A stretch of DNA of 64,000 nucleotides from Pseudomonas serboccidentalis (GCF_028830055.1 NZ_CP101655.1:1804880-1868879), one strand, 5' to 3'; shown: positions 7,591 through 19,257, numbered from the stretch's first letter. A program made the numbers and translations. The notes: generated by a model from the sequence alone, not told the origin.

Positions 7591-8604
7591 ATGAAAGGAT
7601 TTCGACGGTTACTGGCCGCCAGCGTGGTCACGTTCGGTGTGCTGACGTCCGCGCAATCGATAGCGGCAGCGCAGGCGCCCATCCATTTTGCCGACCTGAA
7701 CTGGGAAAGCGGCAGCCTGATCACCGATGTCCTGCGGATCATCGTCGAGAAGGGTTACGGGCTGCCGACCGATACGCTGCCCGGCACCACCATCACGCTT
7801 GAGACCGCGCTGGCCAACAATGACATTCAGGTCATTGGCGAGGAGTGGGCCGGGCGCAGTCCGGTGTGGGTCAAGGCCGAGGCGGAGGGCAAGGTCGCCA
7901 GTCTCGGTGATACGGTCAAGGGCGCCACTGAAGGCTGGTGGGTGCCGGAATACGTGATCAAGGGCGACCCGGCCAAGGGCATCAAGCCGCTGGCGCCGGA
8001 TCTGCGCAGTGTCAGTGATCTGAAGAAATACAAGGATGTGTTCAAGGACCCGGAGAACCCGAGCAAGGGCCGGTTCCTCAACAGCCCGATCGGCTGGACC
8101 TCGGAAGTGGTCAACAAACAGAAGCTGACCGCGTACGGCCTGCAGGACGACTACACCAACTTCCGCAGTGGTTCCGGTGCGGCGCTGGACGCCGAGATCA
8201 GTTCTTCGATTCGTCGGGGCAAACCGGTGCTGTTCTATTACTGGTCGCCGACGCCGCTGCTGGGCAAATTCAAACTGGTACAGCTCGAAGAGCCGCCGTT
8301 TGATGCCGAGGCGTGGAAGACCCTGACCGATGCCGACAATCCCAATCCGAAACCGACCCGTTCGCTGGCATCGAAGCTGTCGATCGGGGTGTCTACGCCG
8401 TTCCAGAAGCAGTATCCGCAGATTGCCGAATTCTTCAGCAAAGTGGATTTCCCGATTGCGTCGTTGAACAAGGCACTGGCCGAGATGAGCGAGAAACACA
8501 CCGCGCCACGGGAAGCCGCGGAGGCGTTCATGAAGGCGCATCCGCAGGTGTGGCAGGCGTGGGTGCCGAAGGATGTGGCGGATAAGGTATCCGCCAGTTT
8601 GTGA
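7591..8604 (+). CDS. Orphan glycine betaine/choline-type ABC substrate-binding protein
   Basis: A 337-residue periplasmic binding protein of the OpuAC/ProX class. A signal peptide covers residues 1-28 (MKGFRRLLAASVVTFGVLTS, cleavage after AAA). Aromatic residues typical of quaternary-amine cages are present, for example GWWVPEY and LFYYWSPTP. The start at 7591 is chosen for the signal peptide and a GAGGT site ten bases upstream; the frame from 7513 adds a non-hydrophobic leader. No permease or ATPase gene is adjacent, so it must work with a transporter encoded elsewhere, as orphan betaine/choline/carnitine-binding proteins do in Pseudomonas. The ligand is inferred by family only. A REP palindrome follows the stop. 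Confidence 0.85.
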   Translation: MKGFRRLLAASVVTFGVLTSAQSIAAAQAPIHFADLNWESGSLITDVLRIIVEKGYGLPTDTLPGTTITLETALANNDIQVIGEEWAGRSPVWVKAEAEGKVASLGDTVKGATEGWWVPEYVIKGDPAKGIKPLAPDLRSVSDLKKYKDVFKDPENPSKGRFLNSPIGWTSEVVNKQKLTAYGLQDDYTNFRSGSGAALDAEISSSIRRGKPVLFYYWSPTPLLGKFKLVQLEEPPFDAEAWKTLTDADNPNPKPTRSLASKLSIGVSTPFQKQYPQIAEFFSKVDFPIASLNKALAEMSEKHTAPREAAEAFMKAHPQVWQAWVPKDVADKVSASL

Positions 8605-8613
8605 CACTGCTCT

Positions 8614-8700
8614 TGTAGGAGTTGCCGCAGGCTGCGATCTTTTGACTTTGGCCTTTGAAAATCAGATCAAAAGATCGCAGCCTTCGGCAGCTCCTGCAGG
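8614..8700. repeat. REP palindrome between converging genes
   Basis: Imperfect copy of the TGTAGGAGCTGCCGAAGG family: arms 8614-8645 and 8667-8700, with a few mismatches (left arm GTTGCCGCAGG). It sits between the converging ends of the betaine-binding protein gene and the TonB receptor gene and may serve as a shared transcription end. Confidence 0.85.
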
Positions 8701-8714
8701 GCATCGGGTTAGGG

Positions 8715-10847
8715 TCAGAACTTCGTCTGCACCGCCAATTCAAAGGTACGCGGCGTGCCCAGGTAGTAAGCCGGCGACACATGCGCAAACTCGGCATACA
8801 CCTCATTGGTCAGGTTGCGCACCCGGCCGGTGACGGTGGTGTGCGAGTCGACCTTGTAACTGAGGAAGCTGCCGAACAACGTGTACGACGGCACGGTCAT
8901 GGTGTTTGCCGTGTCCGCATACACCGACGCCACGTACCGCGCATCGACCCCCCCTTGCCATTGCGGCGAAAAATCATAAGTCAGCCACAGGTTGCCCACC
9001 CGGTCCGGGACGTTGGTCGGTGTGTTGCCCTTGCGCGATACCACCACGCCGGCAGCATTCTTCTCGGTGAAGTCGTCGTACTGCGCATCGACCCAGGCGA
9101 AGTTGCCTTCGGCCAACAGCTGGTCGGTGATTCGCAGGGAGCTGGCGATCTCGATGCCCTTAGAGGTTTGCTGGCCCACCGGAATGCTGCTGGTCGGGTC
9201 CAGCGGATCAGTCACGGCGAAGTCCTTGCGTTCGATGGTGTAGGCAGCCACCGTCGCCGAGCCGCGGCCGTTGAGGTAGTCGAATTTACTGCCGATTTCC
9301 CATTGTTTACCGGTCGACACATCGAAGTCCTGAGTGCTGTTCGGTTGTTCGGCGGCGGTGCTGTATTGCACGTAGACGTTGGCCGAAGGGATGAACTGAT
9401 AGGTCAGGCCGGCGCGTCCGGTGACGGGTTCCCAGCTGCGCTTGAGGTGTTTGGGGTTGGACGCCGTCACCGTGCGGTGGTTGGTCACGTCGAGGTCGAT
9501 GTCGTCGTAACGCAGGCCGGTCAGCAGTGCCAGTTTGTCGGTCAGGGCCAGGCGGTTTTCAACGAACAGCGCCTTGGTCGTGACTTCGTTGGTCTTGTCG
9601 CTGATCAGCGCCGGGTGGGTGCCGGGGATGTCGTAGAAATGCCCCGGCCGATAGTTGTTCGGATCGACCGTGCTCGCACCTTTGATGTTCAGCGGCGAGT
9701 TGGTGGTCTGGTTGACCTTGTATTCGAAGCCACCGGACCAGGTGGTGTCGAGGCCGAGCAGGGTGTTGTCGTGGCGCAGTTCGAACTGGTTGCCGTTCTG
9801 CTCGCCCTGATGTCGTACCTGATACGCGGTGGAGCGGTTCACCGCCGTGTTGTCAGCGTTGTACTGATAGGTTTCGAGGTTGCGGTAATCGCGCTGGCTG
9901 TCGAGGTGATACAGCGTGTTGCGCAGGGTGGTGTTGTCGTTGATCCGGTAGTCGATGATCGAGCGTACCCAGATCGTGCGCTGTTCATAGCGACCGTCCT
10001 CGACGTTGTAGTTGTTGAAGCGGTTGTGTTTGTCGATCTTCAACTCGCCGGCCTTGGGATTGAGCACCGGGGTTCCCCAGTACGGGCTGTCTTCGTGTTC
10101 GTCCTGATATTCCAGAGCCAGGGTGTGCGACAAATCCGGCGTAAGGTCGCTGAGCAACGAGAACGCCACGCTCCAGGCGTCGCGTTCCTGGCGGTCGATA
10201 TAACCGTTGCTGGTGTTGTGGCTGACGTCCAGGCGCGCGTAGTGCTGCACATCGGCGCTCGGGTCGGTGAGTGCGTGGTTGAGGCCGAACGCGGTTTCGG
10301 TGGTGTCGTAGCTGCCGTAGCTGACGCGACCTTCGACGGCTTGCTCGTCGCGGGTCGCCAGTTTGGTCACGTAGTTCAGCGAGCCGCCCACCGAGCCTGC
10401 GCCGTTGATCAGCGACGACGGGCCGCCCACCAGTTCGACTCGATCATAGATCCAGGCATCCACCGGCCGGGCGAGGCCGCCGGAGACGTTGATGCCGTTG
10501 AACATTTGGGTGATCTGGCTGCTGGTGAAGCCGCGATAGGAGACGAATCCGCCAAAGCCTGGCGGTGCGCTGGCATTGACCCCGGGCAGGCTGTTGGCAG
10601 CGTCCTGGAAGTTCTGCGCGCCGTGGCGTTCGATGTCGTTGCGGTTGGCGATGGCCACCGAGGCTGGCGTATCGCGTACGCTGAGGCCGAGGCGCGAGGC
10701 CATGCCGCTGGATTGATCGAGGCTCAATCCCGGCTCGGCGCCGGATTCGCCGTCGATGGTGATCGGCGCCAGATCCACGGTGGATTGCGCCCAGGCGTTA
10801 AGGGACAGGCAGCCGCAAAGGCTCGCCAGCAGAGGAATATGTTTCAT
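8715..10847 (-). CDS. TonB-dependent outer membrane receptor
   Basis: A 710-residue receptor. A signal peptide covers residues 1-20. The plug domain follows directly (about 45-165), with SLPGVNASAPPGFGGFVSYR and the VELVGGPSSLINGAGSVGG segment typical of siderophore-type receptors. The 22-strand barrel ends in an aromatic residue (QTKF). There is no N-terminal signalling (STN) domain, so it is a plain transporter rather than a transducer. The start at ATG 10847 follows from the signal peptide. It lies 92 bases downstream of a DUF2946 gene on the same strand. DUF2946 proteins commonly accompany copper or iron receptors, so the substrate is probably a metal chelate, but which one cannot be read. 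No Fur box was found upstream of either gene. Confidence 0.88.
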   Translation of the reverse strand: MKHIPLLASLCGCLSLNAWAQSTVDLAPITIDGESGAEPGLSLDQSSGMASRLGLSVRDTPASVAIANRNDIERHGAQNFQDAANSLPGVNASAPPGFGGFVSYRGFTSSQITQMFNGINVSGGLARPVDAWIYDRVELVGGPSSLINGAGSVGGSLNYVTKLATRDEQAVEGRVSYGSYDTTETAFGLNHALTDPSADVQHYARLDVSHNTSNGYIDRQERDAWSVAFSLLSDLTPDLSHTLALEYQDEHEDSPYWGTPVLNPKAGELKIDKHNRFNNYNVEDGRYEQRTIWVRSIIDYRINDNTTLRNTLYHLDSQRDYRNLETYQYNADNTAVNRSTAYQVRHQGEQNGNQFELRHDNTLLGLDTTWSGGFEYKVNQTTNSPLNIKGASTVDPNNYRPGHFYDIPGTHPALISDKTNEVTTKALFVENRLALTDKLALLTGLRYDDIDLDVTNHRTVTASNPKHLKRSWEPVTGRAGLTYQFIPSANVYVQYSTAAEQPNSTQDFDVSTGKQWEIGSKFDYLNGRGSATVAAYTIERKDFAVTDPLDPTSSIPVGQQTSKGIEIASSLRITDQLLAEGNFAWVDAQYDDFTEKNAAGVVVSRKGNTPTNVPDRVGNLWLTYDFSPQWQGGVDARYVASVYADTANTMTVPSYTLFGSFLSYKVDSHTTVTGRVRNLTNEVYAEFAHVSPAYYLGTPRTFELAVQTKF

Positions 10848-10939
10848 CGTTGAATCCTGAATGCTTGTCTAGGAATCAGCGCACAGGCGAACGCCGCGCG
10901 TTGGCGCAGTGGGCTGAACAATCAAAAGGGCAAAGACAC

Positions 10940-11329
10940 TCAGGCGAGCGGTGGGGCGCGAGGATTGGCCGAAGGCCAGGTGAAGCGGGCAGGGAGGTTG
11001 GCGCTGACGCCGGGCGCCAGCGGCGGGCTGTGTTGTTCCGGCAGGACTGCCAGGGTCAGGCTGGAGTTGAACGCCGGGCCCATGCCGCCGCCGACCGAGC
11101 ACAGCGGACAGCCGAACGCCTTGGACAGGGTCGGCAGTTTTTCTTCGGTGGGATTGTTGGTCAGCGGCGCTTGAGTGGCCGGATCGACCGTACAGAACTG
11201 GCCGCCGATGCCGTTGAGTTGCATCCCGACCATTTGCCCGTGACCGATGCTGCAGGCGAACACGTTGAACAGGACGCAGCAATAAAGCATCCAGGCCAGC
11301 AGTGAACGATCGGAACGGGTGAATTTCAT
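10940..11329 (-). CDS. DUF2946 family exported protein
   Basis: A 129-residue protein with an N-terminal hydrophobic segment (SLLAWMLYCCVLFNVFACS), probably an uncleaved anchor or signal. It has paired cysteines and histidine (CSIGHGQMVG; CPLCSVGGG) and a Pro-rich tail, the features of DUF2946. The cysteine/histidine content and the TonB receptor directly downstream suggest a role in metal (copper) handling, which is inference from neighbourhood. It is probably the first gene of a two-gene operon. Confidence 0.75.
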   Translation of the reverse strand: MKFTRSDRSLLAWMLYCCVLFNVFACSIGHGQMVGMQLNGIGGQFCTVDPATQAPLTNNPTEEKLPTLSKAFGCPLCSVGGGMGPAFNSSLTLAVLPEQHSPPLAPGVSANLPARFTWPSANPRAPPLA

Positions 11330-11422
11330 GGGGCGGCACTTTACCGTACCGCTGATCGGTCGTGCACTTCAAAAAAAGCCGACTAGGATGATTTGTTCAA
11401 ATCCCCTGAAAGGATTTCAACC

Positions 11423-11863
11423 ATGACCTTTGTGATGGCTCAATGGCTGGTGACGATTTTTGCAGTGATCGCCCTGGTGCATGTGTATTGGGCGCTGGGT
11501 GGACAATGGGCGGCGGTCGCGGCGGTGCCGCAAGTGCCGGTGCAAGGCTTGGTGGTGACGGTGCGACCGGCGTTCAAACCGTCAGGCTGGATCACCTTGC
11601 TGGTGGCAGCTGCGTTGTTGATGATTGCCGGGTTGGTGTGCATGCGGGTCGGCTGGGGAATGGCGGCGGTGCATCACCCAGCGTTGCAATGGGTGATCAG
11701 CGCGATTGCGCTGTTGATGTTTGCCCGGGCGATCGGCGATTCGAATCTGGTGGGTTTTTTCAAGGAGGTGAAGGATTCACGGTTTGCGCGGCTGGATACC
11801 TGGGTGTACTCGCCGTTGTGTCTGGTGTTGGGGGCGGGGTTGTTGGCGGTGGCCTGGGTCTAG
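11423..11863 (+). CDS. DUF3995 family membrane protein
   Basis: A 146-residue integral membrane protein with four hydrophobic segments: MAQWLVTIFAVIALVHVYWA near the N-terminus, then GWITLLVAAALLMIAGLVC, VISAIALLMFARAIG and SPLCLVLGAGLLAVAWV. It matches the DUF3995 family, whose function is unknown. The ATG at 11423 has AAAGGA eight bases upstream. It is divergent from the DUF2946 gene and followed by a REP palindrome. Confidence 0.8.
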   Translation: MTFVMAQWLVTIFAVIALVHVYWALGGQWAAVAAVPQVPVQGLVVTVRPAFKPSGWITLLVAAALLMIAGLVCMRVGWGMAAVHHPALQWVISAIALLMFARAIGDSNLVGFFKEVKDSRFARLDTWVYSPLCLVLGAGLLAVAWV

Positions 11864-11875
11864 AAAAGCAAGATC

Positions 11876-11951
11876 AAAAGATCGCAGCCTTCGGCAGCTC
11901 CTACGGGGGTTCGCATTCCAATGTAGGAGCTGCCGAAGGCTGCGATCTTTT
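11876..11951. repeat. REP palindrome, perfect 29-base arms
   Basis: Arms 11876-11904 and 11923-11951 are exact reverse complements of the same family as at 3684. It lies between the converging DUF3995 gene and the last gene of the antiporter operon, a position suited to bidirectional transcription termination. Confidence 0.9.
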
Positions 11952-11958
11952 AATGGGG

Positions 11959-12321
11959 TCAGCGACCGCTCTCGGTCCTGCGACTGCTCACCTCGGCTGG
12001 CACATCATCCCCCGCCATGCGCTTGCGGAACAACGCCGCCCGCGCCAGCAGCAGGGTGGTCACCGGCACGGTAATCGCCAGCAGAATCGGGATCAGCCAG
12101 GCGTGCAGCACCGGCCCCGATTTCAACGCCGAGAAACAGATGATCGACGCCAGCGCCACGCACCACGCACCCAGCGTCGAAGCCAGTGCTGGCGGGTGCA
12201 TGCGCTGGAAGTAGTCCTTCATGCTCAGCAATCCGGTCGCGCCGATCAGGGCGAATACGCCGCTGAGCACCAGCAGGATCGCCACCGGAATCTCGACCCA
12301 CAGCGACAATTCAGCATTCAT
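11959..12321 (-). CDS. mnhG: Monovalent cation/H+ antiporter subunit G
   Basis: A 120-residue subunit G (MrpG/MnhG/PhaG) of the multi-subunit Na+(K+)/H+ antiporter. Three membrane helices are visible (PVAILLVLSGVFALIGATGL; STLGAWCVALASIICF; WLIPILLAITVPVTTLLLA), with the conserved DYFQRMHPPALASTLG segment between the first two. It is the last gene of the operon; its start overlaps the stop of subunit F by four bases. The cytoplasmic tail is short and charged. Confidence 0.9.
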   Translation of the reverse strand: MNAELSLWVEIPVAILLVLSGVFALIGATGLLSMKDYFQRMHPPALASTLGAWCVALASIICFSALKSGPVLHAWLIPILLAITVPVTTLLLARAALFRKRMAGDDVPAEVSSRRTESGR

Positions 12322-12596
12322 TCGATCACCTCGCCACGCAGCAGGAATTTCGCCAGGGCAAACGAGCCGACGAAGCCGAACAGCGCGATCAGCAGCGCCG
12401 CCTCGAAATAGGTGTCACTGGAATAACGGATGCCCAGGGTCAGCATCATCAGCATGGCGACGATGTACAGGTAGTCCAGAGCGAGAACCCGATCCTGCGC
12501 CGACGGCCCCTTGAACAGGCGGATCAGGGTCAGGACCATCGCCAGCGAGAACAGGAACAGCGTCAGCAGAATTGCGTTCGACAGCAGCGGGCTCAT
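12318..12596 (-). CDS. mnhF: Monovalent cation/H+ antiporter subunit F
   Basis: A 92-residue subunit F with three membrane helices and the family hallmark GPSAQDRVLALDYLYI in the first cytoplasmic loop. It is a small structural subunit of the membrane complex. It overlaps subunit E upstream and subunit G downstream by four bases each, so translation is coupled. Confidence 0.9.
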   Translation of the reverse strand: MSPLLSNAILLTLFLFSLAMVLTLIRLFKGPSAQDRVLALDYLYIVAMLMMLTLGIRYSSDTYFEAALLIALFGFVGSFALAKFLLRGEVIE

Positions 12597-13081
12597 TCGA
12601 AAATCTCCATCAACGGCTGCTCATAGGCAGTCTTGAAGTGGTGGATGAAGTGCGCCTCGTCATCCAGATCCCAAACGTGCAGCAGCAGGATGCTGCGATC
12701 CAGCGCCAGCTCCGACCACACGGTGCCGGGCACCACAGTGCAGATCATCGCCAGTGCGGCCAGACCGTTGGCGTCGCGCAGGTCCAGCGGCACTTTGACG
12801 AAGCGCGAACGCGGTGTCCGGCGACCGGCGTTGAGTACACCCCAGGCGACGATCAGATTGGACATCACCACGTCGCGCCCCACCAACAGGAACAGGCGCA
12901 GGATCGTCAGCGGCCGGCGAATGCGCACCTGTTTCGGACGCAGCTTGCGCATCATCAACGGTGCGGCAAACCCCAGTATTGCGCCGAGCAACAGGTTGCC
13001 CGGGCTGACTGACAGGTTCAGCGTCAACCACAGCACCCACAACGCCAGTGACAGCAACGGAGCCGGAAACACGCGCTTCAT
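12593..13081 (-). CDS. mnhE: Monovalent cation/H+ antiporter subunit E
   Basis: A 162-residue subunit E. Two hydrophobic segments lie in the first 45 residues, followed by a cytoplasmic domain containing CTVVPGTVWSELALDRSILL, matching the conserved TPGT-type motif of MnhE. The start overlaps the end of subunit D by four bases. Length is normal for the family. Confidence 0.9.
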   Translation of the reverse strand: MKRVFPAPLLSLALWVLWLTLNLSVSPGNLLLGAILGFAAPLMMRKLRPKQVRIRRPLTILRLFLLVGRDVVMSNLIVAWGVLNAGRRTPRSRFVKVPLDLRDANGLAALAMICTVVPGTVWSELALDRSILLLHVWDLDDEAHFIHHFKTAYEQPLMEIFE

Positions 13082-14757
13082 GGCTGCACCTCCAGCATCG
13101 CGGCTTTGGCTTCCGGGCTTGGCACGGCGCGGGTGCCGAGCACGGCCATCACGTATTGCTGCGGATTATTCAGCGCTTCGGCGGTGGCCTGGGTGTAACG
13201 CAGCAGCGGCTCGGCCCTGAAGGTCAGGGCGATGCTCAGCCCCAGCAGCAGGAAGATCGGCGCGCATTCGAGTTTGCGCAGCAGCGGCGAAGGACGCTCC
13301 TCCGGCGTCCAGAAGCGCTGGATACCCATACGCGCAAAAGCCATCAGCGAGGCCAGCCCCGACAAGATCAGCAGCGCCAGCAACGCCCATGAAGCGTTGG
13401 AAACCGGCGCATCGGTGCCCAGCCCCAGTGGGTTGAGCAGGGCGCCGATCAGGCTGAGCTTGCCGATAAACCCGGACAGCGGCGGCATGCCGATGATCAG
13501 CAGCGCACAGGCGATGAAGCTCAGGCCGAGAAACGCCATGGTCCACGGAATGACCTGACCGACCACGGCTTTCTGTTCGTCGTCGAGGTTGATGCCTTTG
13601 GGCGGTTGCAGGGATTCCTGCGGGCGCGGCAACAATTCGCTTTCGTCTTCCAGCGGAATCTCGTTGGCCGAACGCGAGCGCTCGATCAATTCCGCCAGCA
13701 GAAACAGCGCGCTCAGCGCCATCGTCGAGCTGACCAGATAGAACAGCGCCGCGCCGATCAGGTTCGGCTGGGCGAAACCCACCGCCGACAGCAGAATCCC
13801 CGCCGACACCAGAATGCTCAGGCTGGCCATGCGCTCCAGACGTTGTGCGGCGAGAATCGCCAGCGCTGCGCAGGCCATGGTCGCCATGCCGCCGTAGATC
13901 AGCCAGTCGCCACCGAAGAATGCCGAAGCGCCGGCCTGGCCGGAGAACAGCAGTGTCCACAGACGCAGCAGGGTGTAGACGCCAACCTTGGTCATGATCG
14001 CGAACATCGCCGCCACCGGTGCGCTGGCTGACGAATAGGCCGGCACCAGCCAGAAGTTCAGTGGCCACATGCCGGCCTTGGCCAGGAACGCCACCGCGAG
14101 AATCCCCGCGCCGGCGTGCAGCAAGCCACGGTCGGCTTCCGGCACCAGCGGAATCTTCAGCGCCAGATCGGCCATGTTCAGGGTGCCGGTGACGCCGTAG
14201 ATCAGCGCCGCGCCGATCAGGAACAGCGACGAGGCCAGCAGGTTGATCGAGATGTAATGCAGCCCCGACGAGACCCGCGCCCGACCCGAACCGTGCAGCA
14301 ACAGGCCATAGGAGGCGGCCAACAGCACTTCGAAGAATACGAACAGGTTGAACAGGTCGGCGGTGAGGAACGCGCCGTACAGGCCCATCAACTGGATCTG
14401 GAACAGCGCGTGGAAGCTCGACCCCGCGCCGTCCCAGCGCGCCATGGCGAAGAGCAGGGCGCTGACACCAATGATGCCGGTCAGCACCAGCATCAATGCC
14501 GACAGACGATCGACCACCAGCACGATGCCGAACGGCGCCTGCCAGTTGCCCGGCAGGTACACGCCGATGGAACCGGGCACGCCAGTGGTTTGCGTCCACT
14601 GCAGCAGCATCACCGAAATGAACAGGCCGACGAGGCTGGAGAACAGATTGATTTTCGCCTTCAGCGGCCGGTGCTTCTCGCCGAGCATCAACATGATGGC
14701 GGCGGTCAGCAGCGGCAGCAGGATCGGTACGGCGATCAGGTGAGTCATCGCCATCAT
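13078..14757 (-). CDS. mnhD: Monovalent cation/H+ antiporter subunit D
   Basis: A 559-residue homologue of the proton-translocating NuoN/NuoM subunits of complex I, with about 14 membrane helices. Visible family features are FNLFVFFEVLLAASYGLLL (conserved membrane Glu) and FLAKAGMWPLNFWLVPAYS (conserved Lys and Pro). A hydrophilic insertion at about residues 390-430 (ESELLPRPQESLQPPKGINL) is characteristic of the Pseudomonas/Rhizobium form. The frame is open much further upstream, but that part overlaps subunits C and A out of frame. The true start is the ATG at 14757, overlapping the subunit C stop. ATGATGGCGATG offers three adjacent in-frame ATGs. Confidence 0.9.
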   Translation of the reverse strand: MMAMTHLIAVPILLPLLTAAIMLMLGEKHRPLKAKINLFSSLVGLFISVMLLQWTQTTGVPGSIGVYLPGNWQAPFGIVLVVDRLSALMLVLTGIIGVSALLFAMARWDGAGSSFHALFQIQLMGLYGAFLTADLFNLFVFFEVLLAASYGLLLHGSGRARVSSGLHYISINLLASSLFLIGAALIYGVTGTLNMADLALKIPLVPEADRGLLHAGAGILAVAFLAKAGMWPLNFWLVPAYSSASAPVAAMFAIMTKVGVYTLLRLWTLLFSGQAGASAFFGGDWLIYGGMATMACAALAILAAQRLERMASLSILVSAGILLSAVGFAQPNLIGAALFYLVSSTMALSALFLLAELIERSRSANEIPLEDESELLPRPQESLQPPKGINLDDEQKAVVGQVIPWTMAFLGLSFIACALLIIGMPPLSGFIGKLSLIGALLNPLGLGTDAPVSNASWALLALLILSGLASLMAFARMGIQRFWTPEERPSPLLRKLECAPIFLLLGLSIALTFRAEPLLRYTQATAEALNNPQQYVMAVLGTRAVPSPEAKAAMLEVQP

Positions 14758-15097
14758 TCCTTGGGCTCCCGGCCGTCGACGTGGTCGGTGCCGGTCAGGC
14801 CCCGCGACGCGAGCAGCACCACCAGAAACAGCGCGGTCATGGCAAAGCTGATGACGATGGCGGTCAGCACCAGCGCCTGTGGCAGCGGATCGGTGTAGTG
14901 CAGCAGATCCTGGACCACGCCGTCCTTGATCACCGGCTCCTTGCCGATGAACAGGCTGCCCATGCTGAAGATGAACAGGTTGACCGCGTAGGACAGCAGG
15001 CACAGGCCCATGACTACCTGGAATGTCCGTGGCCGCAGCACCAGCCAGACACCGGACGCGGCGAGTACGCCGATGGCGATTGCGATGACTTCTTCCA

Positions 15098-15098
<1 letters not shown>
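14754..15098 (-). CDS. mnhC: Monovalent cation/H+ antiporter subunit C
   Basis: A 114-residue NuoK-like subunit C with three membrane helices (EEVIAIAIGVLAASGVWLVL; VVMGLCLLSYAVNLFIFSMG; ALVLTAIVISFAMTALFLVV). The conserved LSYAVNLFIF and DPLPQALVLTAIVI segments are present. The ATG at 15098 overlaps the subunit AB stop (ATGA), and the stop overlaps the subunit D start. Confidence 0.92.
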
Positions 15099-18016
<2,918 letters not shown>

Positions 18017-18142
18017 AGGCTTCTAATCTGCGGAAGTTTGTGAAGCATCATACGTGCCAGTTCCCCGATCACCAAACGCCAGGATGTCTCAGAATCCTAC
18101 AAAGTAGTCTGGATATTTCTGTTTGGCTCTGTTTCCAAAGCG

Positions 18143-18220
18143 AAAAGATCGCAGCCTTCGGCAGCTCCTACAGGAAAACGCATTTCACAATGTAGGAGCT
18201 GCCGAAGGCTGCGATCTTTT
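18143..18220. repeat. REP palindrome, perfect arms
   Basis: Arms 18143-18172 and 18191-18220 are exact 30-base reverse complements of the 3684 family. It lies between the antiporter operon start and the end of the DMT gene, both on the minus strand, so it probably ends DMT transcription before the antiporter promoter. Confidence 0.9.
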
Positions 18221-18233
18221 GATCTTAAAGGTC

Positions 18234-19172
18234 TCAGCGCTCAGTCTCGCGCTCGAAATCCTCCAACGCTTCCTCCGAAGCCTTACCCTTGGTCTTCAAC
18301 TCGCTGACAATCACCGCCGCCACAATCAATCCCGCGCCAACCAGGGCAATCGCCGGCAACCGCTCCCCGGCAATACGCCCGACAATCCCGGCCCACACCG
18401 GCTCACCGGCATAGATCAAGGTCGCCCGGGTCGGCGAAACACTCTTCTGCGCCCAGTTCATCGCGACCTGAATCGCCGCACTCGCCGCGCCCAGGCCCAG
18501 CGCCGTCACCAGCAATGTCCAGGAAAAGCCCGGAATCGCTTCCCCGGTCGGGACCACCAGCAGGAACGACAGCACCGACGTCACCGCCAGTTGCACCACG
18601 GTCACCCGGCGCACGTCGACCTGGCCGGCATAGGTGCTGATCAGAATGATCTCGGCGGCAATCGCGATGGCACTGATCAGCGTGGCAATTTCACCGGGAC
18701 TGAAATTCAGCGAAGCCCCGGACGGCCCCGACAACAGCATCAAACCGGTAAACGCCAGCATGATGCCGATGCTTGGCATCAACCCCGGGCGCCGGCCCAG
18801 CACCAGCCATTGCAGCAACGGCACAAAGGGCACGTACAGCGCGGTGATGAAGGCCGACTGACTGCTCGGGATCGTTTGCAGGCCAACCGTCTGCAAGCCG
18901 TAACCGAGCATGATCGCCACGCCGATGAAGGCCCCGGCCTTGAGTTCGAACAGCGTCAGTTCGCGCAAGTGACGCCACGAAAACAGCGCGACGATGCAGG
19001 CCGCCGCGGCAAAGCGCAGGCCGACGAAGAACATCGGGCCGCTGGCGGTCATGGCGTGTTGCACCAGCAGGAATGTTCCGCCCCAGACCATGGTGATCAG
19101 TACCAGCACGCACTCGGCCTTGCTGAAGCGGGAGAAGCGAAGAGGCGTGGAGGAACCGTTTGCTGGCGTCAT
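18234..19172 (-). CDS. DMT superfamily (EamA) exporter
   Basis: A 312-residue membrane protein with ten predicted helices in two EamA repeats. The first begins ECVLVLITMVWGGTFLLVQH, the second at about residue 165 (GEIATLISAIAIAAEIILIS). The signature SPTRATLIYAGEPVWAGIVG in the second repeat is typical of DMT metabolite exporters. The cytoplasmic tail is strongly charged (EEALEDFERETER). I place the start at ATG 19172, where the homology begins; the open frame continues upstream into the XRE gene. No Shine-Dalgarno site precedes it. A TATAGT box lies only 12-17 bases upstream, so the message may be nearly leaderless. It is divergent from the XRE-cupin regulator, its likely controller. Confidence 0.85.
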   Translation of the reverse strand: MTPANGSSTPLRFSRFSKAECVLVLITMVWGGTFLLVQHAMTASGPMFFVGLRFAAAACIVALFSWRHLRELTLFELKAGAFIGVAIMLGYGLQTVGLQTIPSSQSAFITALYVPFVPLLQWLVLGRRPGLMPSIGIMLAFTGLMLLSGPSGASLNFSPGEIATLISAIAIAAEIILISTYAGQVDVRRVTVVQLAVTSVLSFLLVVPTGEAIPGFSWTLLVTALGLGAASAAIQVAMNWAQKSVSPTRATLIYAGEPVWAGIVGRIAGERLPAIALVGAGLIVAAVIVSELKTKGKASEEALEDFERETER

Positions 19173-19195
19173 GAACTTGCGCACTATAAAAGGCA

Positions 19196-19231
19196 GGACG
19201 CACAATGCGTCCAACGTTGCGCAGTATACTG
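19196..19231. promoter_or_regulatory. Palindromic operator candidates between DMT and XRE genes
   Basis: Two palindromes lie within 36 bases. GGACGCA-CAA-TGCGTCC (19196-19212) is a perfect 7+7 inverted repeat. CAGTATACTG (19222-19231) is a perfect 10-base palindrome that contains TATACT, a plausible -10 box for the XRE gene. XRE-cupin regulators normally bind such dyads and repress themselves and a divergent transporter, which fits this layout. The binding is inference; the palindromes are seen directly. Confidence 0.55.
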
Positions 19232-19257
19232 CCCAACCCCACCGAGTGAGCAATATA

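Noticed and set aside
8655..10853. Open frame of 732 codons antisense to the TonB receptor
   Set aside because: No recognisable domain; Val/Gly/Arg/His-rich shadow of the receptor, which has a signal peptide and plug domain.
11380..11430. tRNA-like T-arm sequence (TTGTTCAAATCCCC)
   Set aside because: No acceptor stem, anticodon stem or CCA context can be folded; it is the leader of the DUF3995 gene.
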